From NCBI GenBank assembly GCA_963932465.1, contig OZ010799.1, positions 157,786,761 through 157,850,760 of the forward strand: a stretch of 64,000 nucleotides of DNA, written 5' to 3'. Position 1 is the first letter of the stretch; each line of letters opens with the position of its first letter. The DNA comes from Maratus speciosus (Eukaryota; Arthropoda; Arachnida; Araneae; Salticidae). Made by a program: the position numbers and the translations under genes. Shown here in pieces: positions 1 to 10,265 of this stretch. The notes below the pieces were generated by a model. It worked only from the letters and a program-made list of their open reading frames with translations. It made no database searches and was not told the origin of the DNA.

Positions 1-154
1 GTTTTTAGCTTATATCATGCAGGGTTTTCAACCAATATTAACGCCAGTTTCAGAAAAATTGGCAAATGGTAGTAGAAACAATATAGTGCACGTGAAATAT
101 AAATATGTTAAATATTTTATGAAATATGCGCAGTGGTATGAAATAATTTTTATC

Positions 155-598
155 TGCGCATGCGCGAACGATAACAAAGAATTGTTTTACATAATTTGAT
201 AGTGAACTAACTCTATGGAGCAATTCATATAAAAATCTAGTCAAATATCGTGAAAATTCATAAAGATATCGTCGATAGAGTGAGCTGATTTTTAGTTGCT
301 CTGTTAAAGCAGCTGAATGATAAGGGATTTTCCACACATTGTCATTTTTTATGAACTGACTTTCAGAAAAAAGTTGTTATTTAATGAAGATCAATAAGTA
401 GTTTTGGAACAAATGCTTCGATTTTGATACTTCTTTTTATCATGGAATCAACTCATTCGCGTGGTTATCGAATAAAAAATTAAAATTAAAATTGACAATT
501 TGCGAAAAATTCCTTATCATTCAGCTGCTTTTAGAGAGCAACTAAAAATCAGCTCACTCTATCGATAACATCTTTCTGAATTTTCATGATATGTGACT

Positions 599-633
<35 letters not shown>

Positions 634-702
634 TGAGTAGCTCCGTAGAATTGACTAATAAAATACGTAAAAAAATATTTGTTATCGTTTGCGCATGCGC
701 GA
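155..702. repeat. Foldback (long inverted-repeat) element
   Basis: The segments at about 155-345 and 494-702 are imperfect reverse complements of each other, including the outer palindrome TGCGCATGCGCG followed by AACGATAACAAA and the inner block ATCAGCTCACTCTATCGAT. The right arm is longer because of a poly-T tract at about 602-632. The arrangement is that of a foldback element or hairpin MITE of about 550 bp with a loop of about 150 bp. No coding capacity is visible; the open frames here are shadows. The superfamily is unknown and no clear target-site duplication was identified. Confidence 0.75.
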
Positions 703-1050
703 AAAAAATATATTTTTTTAAAATATTGAATGTTGAGGAGATATTTTAAAAATAGGAAACTATTCCACGATCATAAGTTCAAAATTATCGACGTGGGAGG
801 GATATCTGACTAACCAACTCCCTACATTCAAAACACGCATTCGATTTTACGTTTTTTTGCATTCAGAATTATATATATTTTTTTCAAAACAAATTTGAAT
901 AAGTTATAAGAACAATTGTTTATTTCTGCATTATAATTACGCCTGTCAGATTTCGATTGAAATCATAGCAGTTGTTACCTGTTTTATTTATTTTAATTAT
1001 TAATTTAAGTTGCCAGTGGTGCAGTCGTAAAAAAAAACAAAAAAAAAAAA
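703..1050. other. AT-rich stretch without recognised feature
   Basis: No gene, terminal repeat or RNA signature was recognised. The stretch ends in a poly-A-like run at about 1028-1050 that abuts the minisatellite. Confidence 0.5.
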
Positions 1051-1217
1051 ACAGAGGGCATACGTTCTAAGCAGAGGGTATACGCTCAAGGCAGAGGGAA
1101 TATCCTAGTGTATATATACTATAGCTTTCTTTTGAAACAGAGGGTATACGGTGGTTCCTTAAAAAAAATCCAGAGGGTATACGGCGTATACCCCCGTATA
1201 CCCTCCACTATATCCCT
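1051..1217. repeat. Short minisatellite of CAGAGGGTATAC motifs
   Basis: The motif CAGAGGG(T/C/A)ATAC occurs at about 1052, 1072, 1092, 1137 and 1171. An inverted version (GTATACCCTCC) closes the block at about 1195-1207, so the last part can fold on itself. It may be the end of a decayed element; no coding is visible. Confidence 0.6.
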
Positions 1218-1677
1218 GTAAGTTGCGTACAATGAAAATAAGGCTAATAATTTATTATTTTATGGCTAGAAATTTATTGGTTGGGATACTGTCTATCGGA
1301 CAGCGATCGGACAGCGTAACAAGATTTATGAAAGAATTCAAGTTAGTTTATATTCGCTAGTTTATAGCGTCATTTATCCAAAAATAAAATTGTATTTTAT
1401 TTAATTTTCTAGTAATTACAATCTTTTTTTACTTCAGTTAATCAGTCATCTATCTATTAAGCAACATAAGAACTCATACGCATTGAATTTCTTTTTAATT
1501 GATATTATTATAATAATAATATAATACTATAAAATAATAATATAAAAAAATATGTATAATGTATAATATAATATAATAATATAAAATAATATAATAATAA
1601 TATAAAATTCATTTTAAATAATTATAAATTATTATTTAACAATATTATTACTAAGTAAGGAGCTTTGACTCCAATTA
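1218..1677. repeat. AT-rich stretch with ATAATAT low-complexity tract
   Basis: From about 1502 to 1640 the sequence is almost only A and T, with repeated ATAAT/ATAATATA words. The rest is unremarkable. Confidence 0.6.
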
Positions 1678-2868
1678 CCTGAGCTCGTTCATAGATTAAC
1701 ATACAAGATGGGACACTTCCATAGAGCGTAACGGTAATGCGATTGCGATCGTAGCGCCTTTAGTGACAATGGGAAAGAAACTCCCTATCCTTGTAATATT
1801 TTTATTATAGAGTATCTACCTTATTGTGATTTTTCTTTTTTTAATGTTGCATGTATACGTTTTCAATAGAATCTTAAACCGATACATGAACACAGAACAT
1901 ATATTCTATTTTATATATCTAATATCTATTCTACGTTCATGCACGGATATATGCAATTTTTTGCTGTTGTTGTTGTTTACATGATGACTGAACGATTTAA
2001 GTGCAACGAAAAACAAGTTAAAAATTTCGTCTTGAATGCTATATATCAAGTAAATATGATATAATTGGATTTAAAGCTACATAAAGCAATGCTGCAATAT
2101 AAAAATATACGAAATATTGCACTCTACAAGTCCCAGAAATTTCATAAATATTCCCATTTGGTAGGAAAATTTGTTTAGCTGATATTTTATTAATTTACGA
2201 AGTTTAACCTATTAAACAATCGTTACAATAATCTTTTAAAATTTATGCATTTTCACTTTCTTACAGATACAATAAAAAGATTGTTTTAAATGTAAATAAC
2301 GTACAATCAATTCAATAATATTTATAATACTAACATATTTAAAATAATAAAAAAATTACAGATGGGGAAAAATTCCTTTCGACAAATTTTTAGAATTATA
2401 TAAATCTGAAAGTTAAAAATAAAAAGAGGTCAATAAAATTTTAATACTCAATAAAATTCACTCAATAAAATTTTATTCGATATGAATAAATTAACACAAT
2501 ACCTGAATTTGATTTTTTACAATTTAATCTCATAAACTTACATATTTACTTTCTTAACAGAATTTTCTAGGGTTTTCCTTTTATATTATTACTCAAATTA
2601 TCATTTTGTAAGTTAAAGGTGAACGATACAAGTACGATAAAAAAGCAGCTAAATAAACACAGCATAAATACAATATCGTCTGCCTCTATTTCGTTGTAGG
2701 AAAGAATGGATATTCAAAGTATAGAGCGTAAACATATTTCTTCAACATAGGTAAATTTCGGAGGCTTGTTAATTCTTCCCCCTTGTCGTTAGGGACGCTA
2801 GTACTGTTGCCATTACAGATATTGCCGTAAATATCCCATCTTGTATGTTAATATATGAACTCGCCAAC
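1678..2868. mobile_element. Element bounded by about 100-bp imperfect inverted repeats
   Basis: The segment starting at about 1680 (GAGCTCGTTCATAGATTAAC, then CATACAAGATGGGA) is found inverted at about 2835-2868 (TCCCATCTTGTATGTTAATA, then TATGAACTC). Similarity continues inward for about 100 bp on both sides. The 1-kb interior is AT-rich and has no recognisable coding. This resembles a non-autonomous DNA transposon with long TIRs; the target-site duplication was not resolved. Confidence 0.55.
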
Positions 2869-2891
2869 CCCCCGCCCTCCCCTTTAAGGGA

Positions 2892-3113
2892 TACTTCTGT
2901 CACGCGAAAACAACTTGTTCGCTAATGTTAATCGTATGGAAGGAATTTTTTAAGATATCTCGATTGAATTTCAATATTTTAAACAATATTTTTTGCACTG
3001 ACTAGCTAAGATCAATCTGTACAAAGGCCGTTTTTTAATTTTTGATTTTCTATTCAATATTTCTTAATGAAAATACTTTCACTTTCGAAACCGCTTCTAA
3101 AAGATAAAGTATC

Positions 3114-3145
<32 letters not shown>

Positions 3146-3309
3146 TAAACAAAACCGAAAAAGAGAAATTGTTTTCGTACAGATCAATCTCAGCTAGCCA
3201 ATGAAAAAAAATCGTTTAAAAATATTGAAATGCAAACGAGATATCGTAAAAAATTTCTTCCATTTAACGATTAACATTAACGAACGGGTGTTTTCAAGTG
3301 ACTGAAGTA
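2892..3309. repeat. Foldback (hairpin) element with about 140-bp arms
   Basis: The left arm (2892-3030, TACTTCTGTCACGCGAAAAC) and right arm (3170-3309, inverted) share long matching blocks, including TAATGTTAATCGT and GATATCTCG. A poly-A run of about 28 bases (about 3113-3141) lies in the loop. The arms would form one strong hairpin in transcripts. No coding is visible. Confidence 0.72.
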
Positions 3310-3542
3310 GCCTCCTAGGACATAAAAGCTCTAAAAACGCGCTAATTGGCCCTATTTTAAAAATATTACGCAAGACTGGATTATTTTTAAAAGACCAGTG
3401 ACAATCTCCTGTAATCGCGCGGAAATTCGCTCCCGTCTGACTGATGGATTTTTAAACATTTGAAAATCAGCTTGTGTAAAAGTAAACAATGTCACTGTCT
3501 ACCAGAATTTTATAAATGACGCTATGAGAAAACTGTATTAAA

Positions 3543-5190
3543 TAAGGTTAGTTGGGGTAACTGGACCTACGAGGTAACTGGGCCGTAGGCTATTTTATAA
3601 AAAATTGTTGATGTTTTTTAAGTTTTAGCTTTTGTGAACAATGCACCTTAATCTCTACTTCCTTAAACAACGTGTGTTAACGCCATCATAACTCTCACTT
3701 TGCTGTGAGAGGTTGCCAAAAATTTACGTTTCTTTTTTAAAAAACAGTGTCAATATGGTTGAACTTCTTCGGCTTTTTATTAAAATAATGTAAGTAGTTT
3801 TATTAAACAATCTTTTTTTTTTAAAGATTAGCCATATAACTACATTAATATTATTAGGTTTCTATACATATTTACTTCATGTTTCAAATGTAAGTCCGGT
3901 GTCCCAGTTACACCATAAATTTCTCAAGAATGGAGTAACTGGGACATGTATCCGGGGTAACTGGACCATGCTTGATCCAGTTACCCCAATAGTTATAAAT
4001 AATTTTTTTTAGTTTCTCTTACTACGGGAAATAAATCCATTGTTTTTTGCTCACAATAAAGAATATTATAGAATAGCTTATTAAAATTACGTAATAAAAT
4101 AAAAAAAAGAATACTGGGTGGTATCAAACCAAATTTCTTGATCCCTTGAGAGGCGGTAATGCTCTTATGGCATCACATAATTTTAATCCCTATTGCCACA
4201 TTGGCACCGGAATTTTATAAGGAAAATTTCTCGTTTACTAAGAACGCGAACATATACTTTTACTTGTTTACAAATAGATTCTCTTGTAAATACTGGTGTA
4301 ATTAAATTATTTCAACATTTTACGAATGCATGTTCCTTGCCCCTGAAAGCGAGATAGCCAAACCTTGAAATTGTACGATACACAGGGGGTAACATTCTAT
4401 AGGGAAACTTTTATTGTTCGTACCACTATTTTGAAAATAATATCTTCATCGCACCTTTCTTTAGAATATGTTAAATAAAATGATCATGAAGGTAACTCAT
4501 TAAGGCTTCTGGTAGGAACAATAAAAATTATAATGCGAACCCTGGATACAGATAAAGTACTTAAGTACTTACGTAGCCGTTTGCTCATAGGTTTACTAGG
4601 CTATTTGATAGGCTATTTTTTTTCTTAAAATACCCATGTGACTTTTATACTTATTACCTATACTAAAGTGCATAAGTATTTACTTAATTTTTATGTTTTT
4701 GGTATAAATAAATCTAATATTTTCACTTTTAGTGCTTTTTTTAGACACATTGACAGCAAAGGTTTCTCTTACAAAGTTCTTTAGTTGATATATAATTTAC
4801 ATGATCTGCTGGTTTAAATTTTGTTAAGTTGTTTACACTTTTTCAAACAGGACCTGATATCCCGAAAAGAAAAAAAAAAAAAAAAAAAAAAACGTGTGGA
4901 ACATAGTCCTTCCTGGTCCACTTACCCCATTTATATGGGGCAAATGGGCACATGAGGAAAAAAAGATGAAATATGCATATTTATATATTTTTAAAGTATG
5001 CAGATTTAATGTAATTAATAATGCATTATTAAATGTAATTTTGAGCATTTCTGTCTGATGAGACCTAACTGAACATATTTACAGAAGTTCAGACTTTAAT
5101 GCAAATGAACATTAGCTTTTTGAAGCTGAATTGTCAGAAGCTCCAGAGTCACATTGTAAAATCATGGCCCAGTTGCCCCAACTAATCTTA
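3543..5190. mobile_element. Non-autonomous DNA transposon with GGTAACTGG-type repeats
   Basis: The left end (TAAGGTTAGTTGGGGTAACT) and inverted right end (TAAGATTAGTTGGGGCAACT when reverse-complemented) form TIRs of about 25 bp, with TA at the outermost positions. The core GGGGTAACTGG or its complement recurs at about 3554, 3571, 3902, 3936, 3955, 3976, 4911 and 5169, suggesting repeated transposase-binding sites. The 1.6-kb interior has no intact transposase; a poly-A tract lies at about 4868-4891. The TA flank fits the Tc1/mariner/pogo superfamily, but this assignment is an inference. Confidence 0.62.
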
Positions 5191-5640
5191 AGACGTTTTA
5201 AATCTCCCCTTTAAAATATGACTTAATTTTCACCAAAGATTTTTCCCTTTTTAATATTCACGTATAAATGCATGTTTAAAGTGAAAAGAAATAGTATTAT
5301 TTTCGATTAGTATTATTGAACAACAGCGCCTAATATCTTTCTTTGATTCTGCTCCAAATATCTAGAAAATGTGATACGTTTCCAAATATGCCGCTCTCCT
5401 TTTGGTATGAAATGTTAGTTTTGATATGGAACCATATGCGGCATATATCTCCATAATATATGTTGTAAGAATAATGAGATTCTCAAATGGATTTTCTGTG
5501 TACACATACAACTTTAATATTCAACCTGCAGTTGTCAGCAATCTTGAGAGAACAACTGGACGAGGTTTTTTAATGCCATTTCAGAACCCCATTCAATTCG
5601 CGACATTGCTATGCAAATATTATATAAATATTGCTGATCA
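5191..5640. other. Intervening sequence, no recognised gene
   Basis: An open frame of 73 codons (5426-5647) lies here. It is in phase with the coding-like relic that follows but separated from it by an in-frame stop. I do not recognise its product and treat it as uncertain. Confidence 0.3.
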
Positions 5641-6112
5641 TTGGTGAGAACTTATGTTATCTGATATATTCTCCGCACCACCAGTGGCTGAGAGGTTCTG
5701 CTCTCGAAACTGGTAGACGGGAAGTGCTGGGTTCGATCCCAATAGCGCCCGTCGGCCTAATCGTTCGGAGTTTTCGTGGATTTCTTCGAACCATGGATTT
5801 CCATGCGTTAATACGGGTTAGGTTCCCTTAGAAAGACCCCCACGAAGGGCACTCCCCCTCGGGCCTATATCCCTAGTGTAGATAATCGGCCGTCACAAAA
5901 TCAACCAACCAATCAACCAACCTGATATATTCTCCACACTTATTGAAGAAAAGGAAATTACAGGTAGCCCCCTGCACGTTTTAATTGCTGTACAAATAGG
6001 CCCACAAAAGGCAGTTGAACCAATTGTTGCACAATGTAAAGAATTTAGTAAATGTCGTAAAGGCAACACATTTGTACGAAGCAAACAAATGACTACTATA
6101 AGGGTCTATTGA
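5641..6112 (+). pseudogene. Unrecognised coding-like relic interrupted by a SINE
   Basis: If the SINE and one copy of its target-site duplication are ignored, one forward frame reads through about 5650-5678 and then about 5933-6109 before a stop, with ordinary-looking composition (for example ITGSPLHVLIAVQIGPQKAV, residues in phase). An in-frame TGA at about 5648 separates it from the open frame upstream. The piece could be a decayed transposase exon or host pseudogene fragment. No domain is recognised and no function is claimed. Confidence 0.25.
5679..5931 (+). mobile_element. tRNA-derived SINE, copy 1
   Basis: The head is tRNA-like: an A-box-like TGGCTGAGAGG at about 5685 and a good B box GGTTCGATCCC at 5730-5740, which are internal RNA polymerase III promoter elements. 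The body follows, with the conserved AATCGTTCGGAGTTTTCGTG block and CGGCCGTCA. The tail is CAACC-type (AACCAACCAATCAACCAACC). Flanking 18-bp repeats CTGATATATTCTCC(G/A)CAC at 5661-5678 and 5932-5949 are target-site duplications differing by one base. Three further copies, all on the reverse strand, lie in this window. Confidence 0.9.
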
Positions 6113-6537
6113 GCTCATCTACATCAGGCAAATTACTCCTCTTTTTTCCTCAATGTTTAGATTTATTCCTTCTCATCCAATTACTGAGAGCGTGAGCGCC
6201 CATATAATTGTATGTTATTTGATAAAAAAAAATTATTATTGCTTCTTTTGTGGATTTGGCTTCTCCTATTGCAACTGAAACGTGTCCAATTTACTGAAAG
6301 TAAGTTTCCTTCACAAGAATATAATGTCCCCCTTCTTTGTAGTTTTTGTGTAGAACTTTGTGCCCTTCATCACTTGCACTTTTGTGTGGTCTTTTCTATA
6401 TAGCATAAAAAAATAATTTTAAACATTTAATAATAAACTATAAACAATTTTTCATCTTTTATAGAGAATACATTTTACGCTATACAAATGATTCTTTAAC
6501 TTTTACTTATAATTTTTAGTTCAAAACTTCTATAGAG
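6113..6537. other. AT-rich stretch without recognised feature
   Basis: Only a leucine-rich chance frame (6212-6403) is present. No promoter, RNA or repeat signature was recognised. Confidence 0.4.
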
Positions 6538-6845
6538 AGAGTGGTGGATTGGCGCCGATGGGATTTGAACAAGGGATCTCATAATCAGGAGGCGAGAACG
6601 TTAGTGTCGAGCAAAAGGCCAAACCAGTTACTCTAGCTAGTAACTCGCTTTATACTGATCATGTGAGATGAGATCACTACACACTGCATCCCCAGTGAGA
6701 ACGACGCATTGTTGACGTCTGAAGAGCGATATGCACTTGTGAGTGGTGCTGTCGTACGCAGTATGACAGGTTTTGTGTTGTGAGCGTTTCACAGGCTTTG
6801 GGTGCAGGGGATGATTTATTTAGTGCTGTCATCTGTTGGTTATGA
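6538..6845 (-). repeat. tRNA-like dispersed repeat, copy A
   Basis: The unit is repeated, diverged, at 6899-7210 in the same orientation. On the reverse strand it contains GTTCAAATCCC, a B-box-like site ending in GGCGCC, and upstream of it CTGGTTTGGCCTTTTGCTCG, which may hold a degenerate A box. About 230 bp of unrelated body lies on the other side. It is probably a tRNA-derived SINE, but the tRNA-like part sits at the 3' side on the reverse strand, so its polarity is unclear. Confidence 0.55.
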
Positions 6846-6898
6846 GAGGAGATGATTGTTGATGAAGGTTGTGTTGCGTGTTTATCCGGGTCACCAAT

Positions 6899-7210
6899 GA
6901 GGAGAGCGGTAATTGGCGCCACTGGGATACGAACCAGGGATCTCATGATCTGGAGGCAAGAACGTTAGCGTCGAGCAAAAGGCCAAGCCAGTTACTCTAA
7001 GCTAGCAACTCGCTTTATACTGATCATGTGAGATGAGGTCACTACCCACTCCATCTCCAGTGAGGAAGACGTATTGATGACGTCTGACGAGCGATATGCA
7101 CTTGTGAGTGATGCTGTCGTATGCATGCGTGATGCGCAGTATGACAGGCTTTGTGCTGTGAGCGTTTCACAGGATTTGGATGCAGGGGATTATATTTTTA
7201 GTGCTGCTGT
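6899..7210 (-). repeat. tRNA-like dispersed repeat, copy B
   Basis: This is the second copy of the preceding repeat. It has a better B box on the reverse strand (GGTTCGTATCCC, about 6922-6933) and the same body, including TGACGTCTGA and the CTGTGAGCGTTTCACAGG palindrome. A 50-bp spacer separates the two units. The open frame at 6677-6946 on the reverse strand crosses both copies and is not a gene. Confidence 0.58.
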
Positions 7211-7214
7211 CTAA

Positions 7215-7402
7215 TTAACCCTCCTTGATTATTTCCACCAGTTACTTTTTTATTGTAAATTTCCTTATTTAATTGGAGCCTTTTCCCGATTAAATTAGAC
7301 AAAAATTTTTGTTTTGAAAAACCGGTGACAAAAGAATAAAAGTTCTTAAATACACAATTTTTGAAGCTATTTTGATAAAACAGTTCACAGCGAGAGGGTT
7401 AA
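7215..7402. mobile_element. TTAA-bounded MITE (family 1)
   Basis: The left end is TTAACCCTCCTTG and the right end, inverted, is TTAACCCTCTCG, about 188 bp apart. The interior is shared with 30325-30533, including TTTTGAAAAACCGGTGA. TTAA target sites and CCC-starting ends are typical of piggyBac-type transposons; assignment to that superfamily is an inference. Confidence 0.65.
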
Positions 7403-8161
7403 GTATTGGTCACAGAGTAATTGTCTCTGTAGACCGTTAGTTTTATTGTATAATTGAGGCGTTGTCCTTAAACTAATATAGTAGTAATCTTTGGATAAAT
7501 ATTTGACACATCTACGAAACTTATACCAGTAAATTTGAATAGAAATTTCCCCCTTATCTAAACGCCTTAATAGTACAAAATTTTAGTCATAATTATAGCC
7601 ATAAACAGATATTTATTTTTCTGGTGGAAATTTATTTCGTCGATAACCATGACTGCGTTTCCGCCATATTGTTACAACCTAAACAACTTCCTGTCAGTTT
7701 CTGTGAAAGAGATTATAATTCCTGGGCCTACTTCCACCAGCAAAAACAAATAAAAAAAAATTACCATATCTGCGAGAGAAATTTTGTACGAAGAAACCGC
7801 TAATAAGGCGAAATTTTTCTATTAAAAATTTACAGTTGGAAGGTCATCAGAAATTGTTGATCCGATGTAAAAAATCAGACGCCATATTTTGACAACCTCC
7901 TCAGTTTCTTCACGAAACTGGTAGACTCTACACTTTATATCTCCTCCTCTTTATTTTTAAATGCATTATTTAAAGCAGTCCATATTATCAGCAATGTAGA
8001 CATCTTTTAAGACTTTTTAATTACAAAATAATATAAAAAGAGAGCTTAAGAAAATTTTATAAAATAATTCTTTTAAAAATAATTCTGAGTTGAATTAAAA
8101 AAAAATATTGCATTCATTTCATTCTTAAATGTAATGTTTCACGTTTCTTATGAAACTTTCA
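7403..8161. other. Intergenic stretch, no recognised gene
   Basis: I see nothing I can name. The stretch is AT-rich with a few GC-richer words and no long frame. Confidence 0.4.
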
Positions 8162-8521
8162 TTATGCGGATGACCTCATCGAGTTGACGGCTGAAATTCC
8201 AGGATTAGTTAAAATATGATTAGCATATTAAAATGCAACTGGTCTGCCAAGCGATATCTTTGTGGAAAATACCTGCAAGCCCGATTTTAGTGGTTGACTG
8301 TAGGTCTACCATTGTGTTTTCATGCTCCCAGTCTCCATGTTTTCATACATTTGGGTGCAGGAAAACACAATGATAAACCTACCGATTAACTACTATTATT
8401 CGGTCTGCAGGTGGTTTCCACCATGATATGATTTGGCAGACCAGTTGCATTTTAATTTGCTAATCAACTTCTGTCTAATCCTGAAATTTCAGCTGTGAAC
8501 GCCACGGTGACGGCCTGCACA
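8162..8521. repeat. Foldback element with about 160-bp arms and tiny loop
   Basis: The arms 8162-8325 and about 8346-8521 are imperfect reverse complements; for example AAATGCAACTGGTCTGCCAA at about 8231 pairs with TTGGCAGACCAGTTGCATTT at about 8432. GCTGAAAT blocks lie near the outer ends, and the loop is only about 20 bp. Transcription would give one long hairpin. Confidence 0.8.
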
Positions 8522-8852
8522 GTCGCCTCCCGGTCTATTAGGTATTTAATATTTTCGCACATCTGAACCCCATAAGAAGGTTCCTTGCTGCGTGCAGTTT
8601 TACACAATTTTTTTCATACAGTATTTTGCCGTCAGAGATAGCATTACAAGCTGTTTTAATAAATGAGGCAATAACCAGTTTTCCTAATTAAATATTAACG
8701 GAAAATTTCTTATCTTAAATAACGGTAGTAGTGTATGCACATTGGGAAACCACGTAAAATGATAAAAACCAATTTAAAAAATGGTTTTTGACTATATTCA
8801 ATTTTAAATTGTATCTCTTAAATATACAGACAACATTTAATGACTTAACCCC
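8522..8852. other. Intergenic stretch, no recognised gene
   Basis: No coding or RNA signal is recognised. The right edge abuts short TTAACCCC words next to the following MITE. Confidence 0.35.
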
Positions 8853-9582
8853 TTAACCCTTAAATGCGCAATTTTTTATTTTGTTTCGAAAAAATTACAT
8901 ATGATTCTCTGAAAGATTTATTACACAGGAAAAATAATGAAAAAAATCAGAGATACATTTTTCATATAATACGTCAATCTTTTCTTCTATTACACATCTG
9001 CAATACAAGTAAGAACAACTGTCGTGTGGTTGTTTTACGCTAAAATATTGCAAATTAGTAAATATTTTAATAAGTATGTCTCCAAATACCTTATTTTATA
9101 TAATTATTTATTTTATAAAGCTTAACCTTTAACCCTTTAACCCGTTGGAAGTCGCGCATACCCGGAGTGTGAAGGGTTTTTACTTTGTCATCAACAAATA
9201 CAAATAGTAATCATAACCTTACAAATTCTATAAATTCTGAAATAAATTAAGTTGAAGAATACTTTTTGAAAAATAGTGGTGGCAGTTGTAAAAATCGTAC
9301 GCACCCGGGGTATGTCATATCCCATGCGACTGCTCCCGGGTTAATTCCCACGATAGAATACGTTCTAGAAATTACATAGTCCAGAGAATCTGACTTTACA
9401 CCAGAAAGTTTCATAGGTTAATTTCGCTTTATTTAAATACGGAAAGTCTGTTATTATTTAAAGCAAATATTGCTATTTTAAGTTCCTGGTGCCAATGAGG
9501 TATATACGAATAAAAAAAAAAATCTATTAAATTCAAAACACTGTTGTTTGCATATATGCAAAGCTGCGCACTAAAGGGTTAA
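8853..9582. mobile_element. TTAA-bounded element with a nested TTAA MITE
   Basis: The ends TTAACCCTTAAATGCGCA (8853) and TGCGCACTAAAGGGTTAA (9565-9582) are 18-bp TIRs with one or two mismatches, bounded by TTAA. Inside lies a second TTAA element at 9137-9344. The region near 9490 (CTGGTGCCAATGAGG) resembles internal sequence of the elements at 19860-20072 and 47470-47687. It is non-coding. Confidence 0.7.
9137..9344. mobile_element. Nested TTAA MITE with TTAACCCG ends
   Basis: Left TTAACCCGTTGGAAGTCGCG and right (inverted) TTAACCCGGGAGCAGTCGCA form TIRs of about 20 bp; length is about 208 bp. It lies within the larger TTAA element. No coding. Confidence 0.65.
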
Positions 9583-9770
9583 GTGATGGTTGAATATCAT
9601 ATAATTTTAATCAAGATTTGTACCGGAAACTTTTAATTAAATTTTATTTCTATAACTTAGGTGGAAAAGTTGTAAAAGTGCTTTTCGTTATTTTGAAATA
9701 AAATTTTTCTGAGATTTCAGTGCGAATTCAACATTACAGTAACACAATCACTTGCCCCTCAAAGGGTTAA
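9579..9770. mobile_element. TTAA MITE (family 2)
   Basis: The element shares its left TTAA with the right end of the preceding element and ends at CCCCTCAAAGGGTTAA. The interior matches 21981-22191 over most of its length (TTTTAATCAA..., GTGAATTTAACATTAC-like blocks). The left TIR is degraded. Confidence 0.55.
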
Positions 9771-10265
9771 AAAAAAAGAAACCTCAATTTTCAATAAGAT
9801 TTCAACTATGCCAATTCATATTGCCTTAATGATTAATTGTGGAATAATTTGTAAAAAGAAAAAAAAATGTATGAAAGGGAATCAATGAAATACCCATGAT
9901 ACTTAATCAAAACACATAATAAGAAAATGCCGTAAAATATGAAAAATGTATTTAAAGACGAAATTGAATATTGATTTTCTAATGTTACGTTTAAATAAAT
10001 ATTTGAAATAAGTATCTCTCTTTTCTTAAAAAAAGTGACTAACGCTGTCATCACCGTCATAAATGACTTTTTTTGTGATTCTAGGTTTTTCTTCACTAAT
10101 GTAAAAAAAAATTACTGCAAACAAAAGTATGAAAATTGGTAGTATTATAGAGAAATGTTTGATAAACACGATTTTAATTCGAAGAATTAATTTAAGAGCT
10201 ATTTAATGTTAAAGGTGGTAAAAATCGTTCCATTAAAAAAGTTTTATAGAAGCAAAAACTATACT
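9771..10265. repeat. AT-rich stretch with a dispersed repeat fragment
   Basis: Positions about 10104-10172 (TATTATAGAGAAATGTTTGA, then TAAACACG) match about 13355-13420 closely, so a dispersed repeat is present. The reverse-strand frame at 9833-10096 is not supported as a gene. Confidence 0.5.

Noticed and set aside
50..337. Open frame of 95 codons on the reverse strand
   Set aside because: It lies in one arm of a foldback repeat; the mirrored sequence in the other arm does not keep the frame, and no domain is seen.
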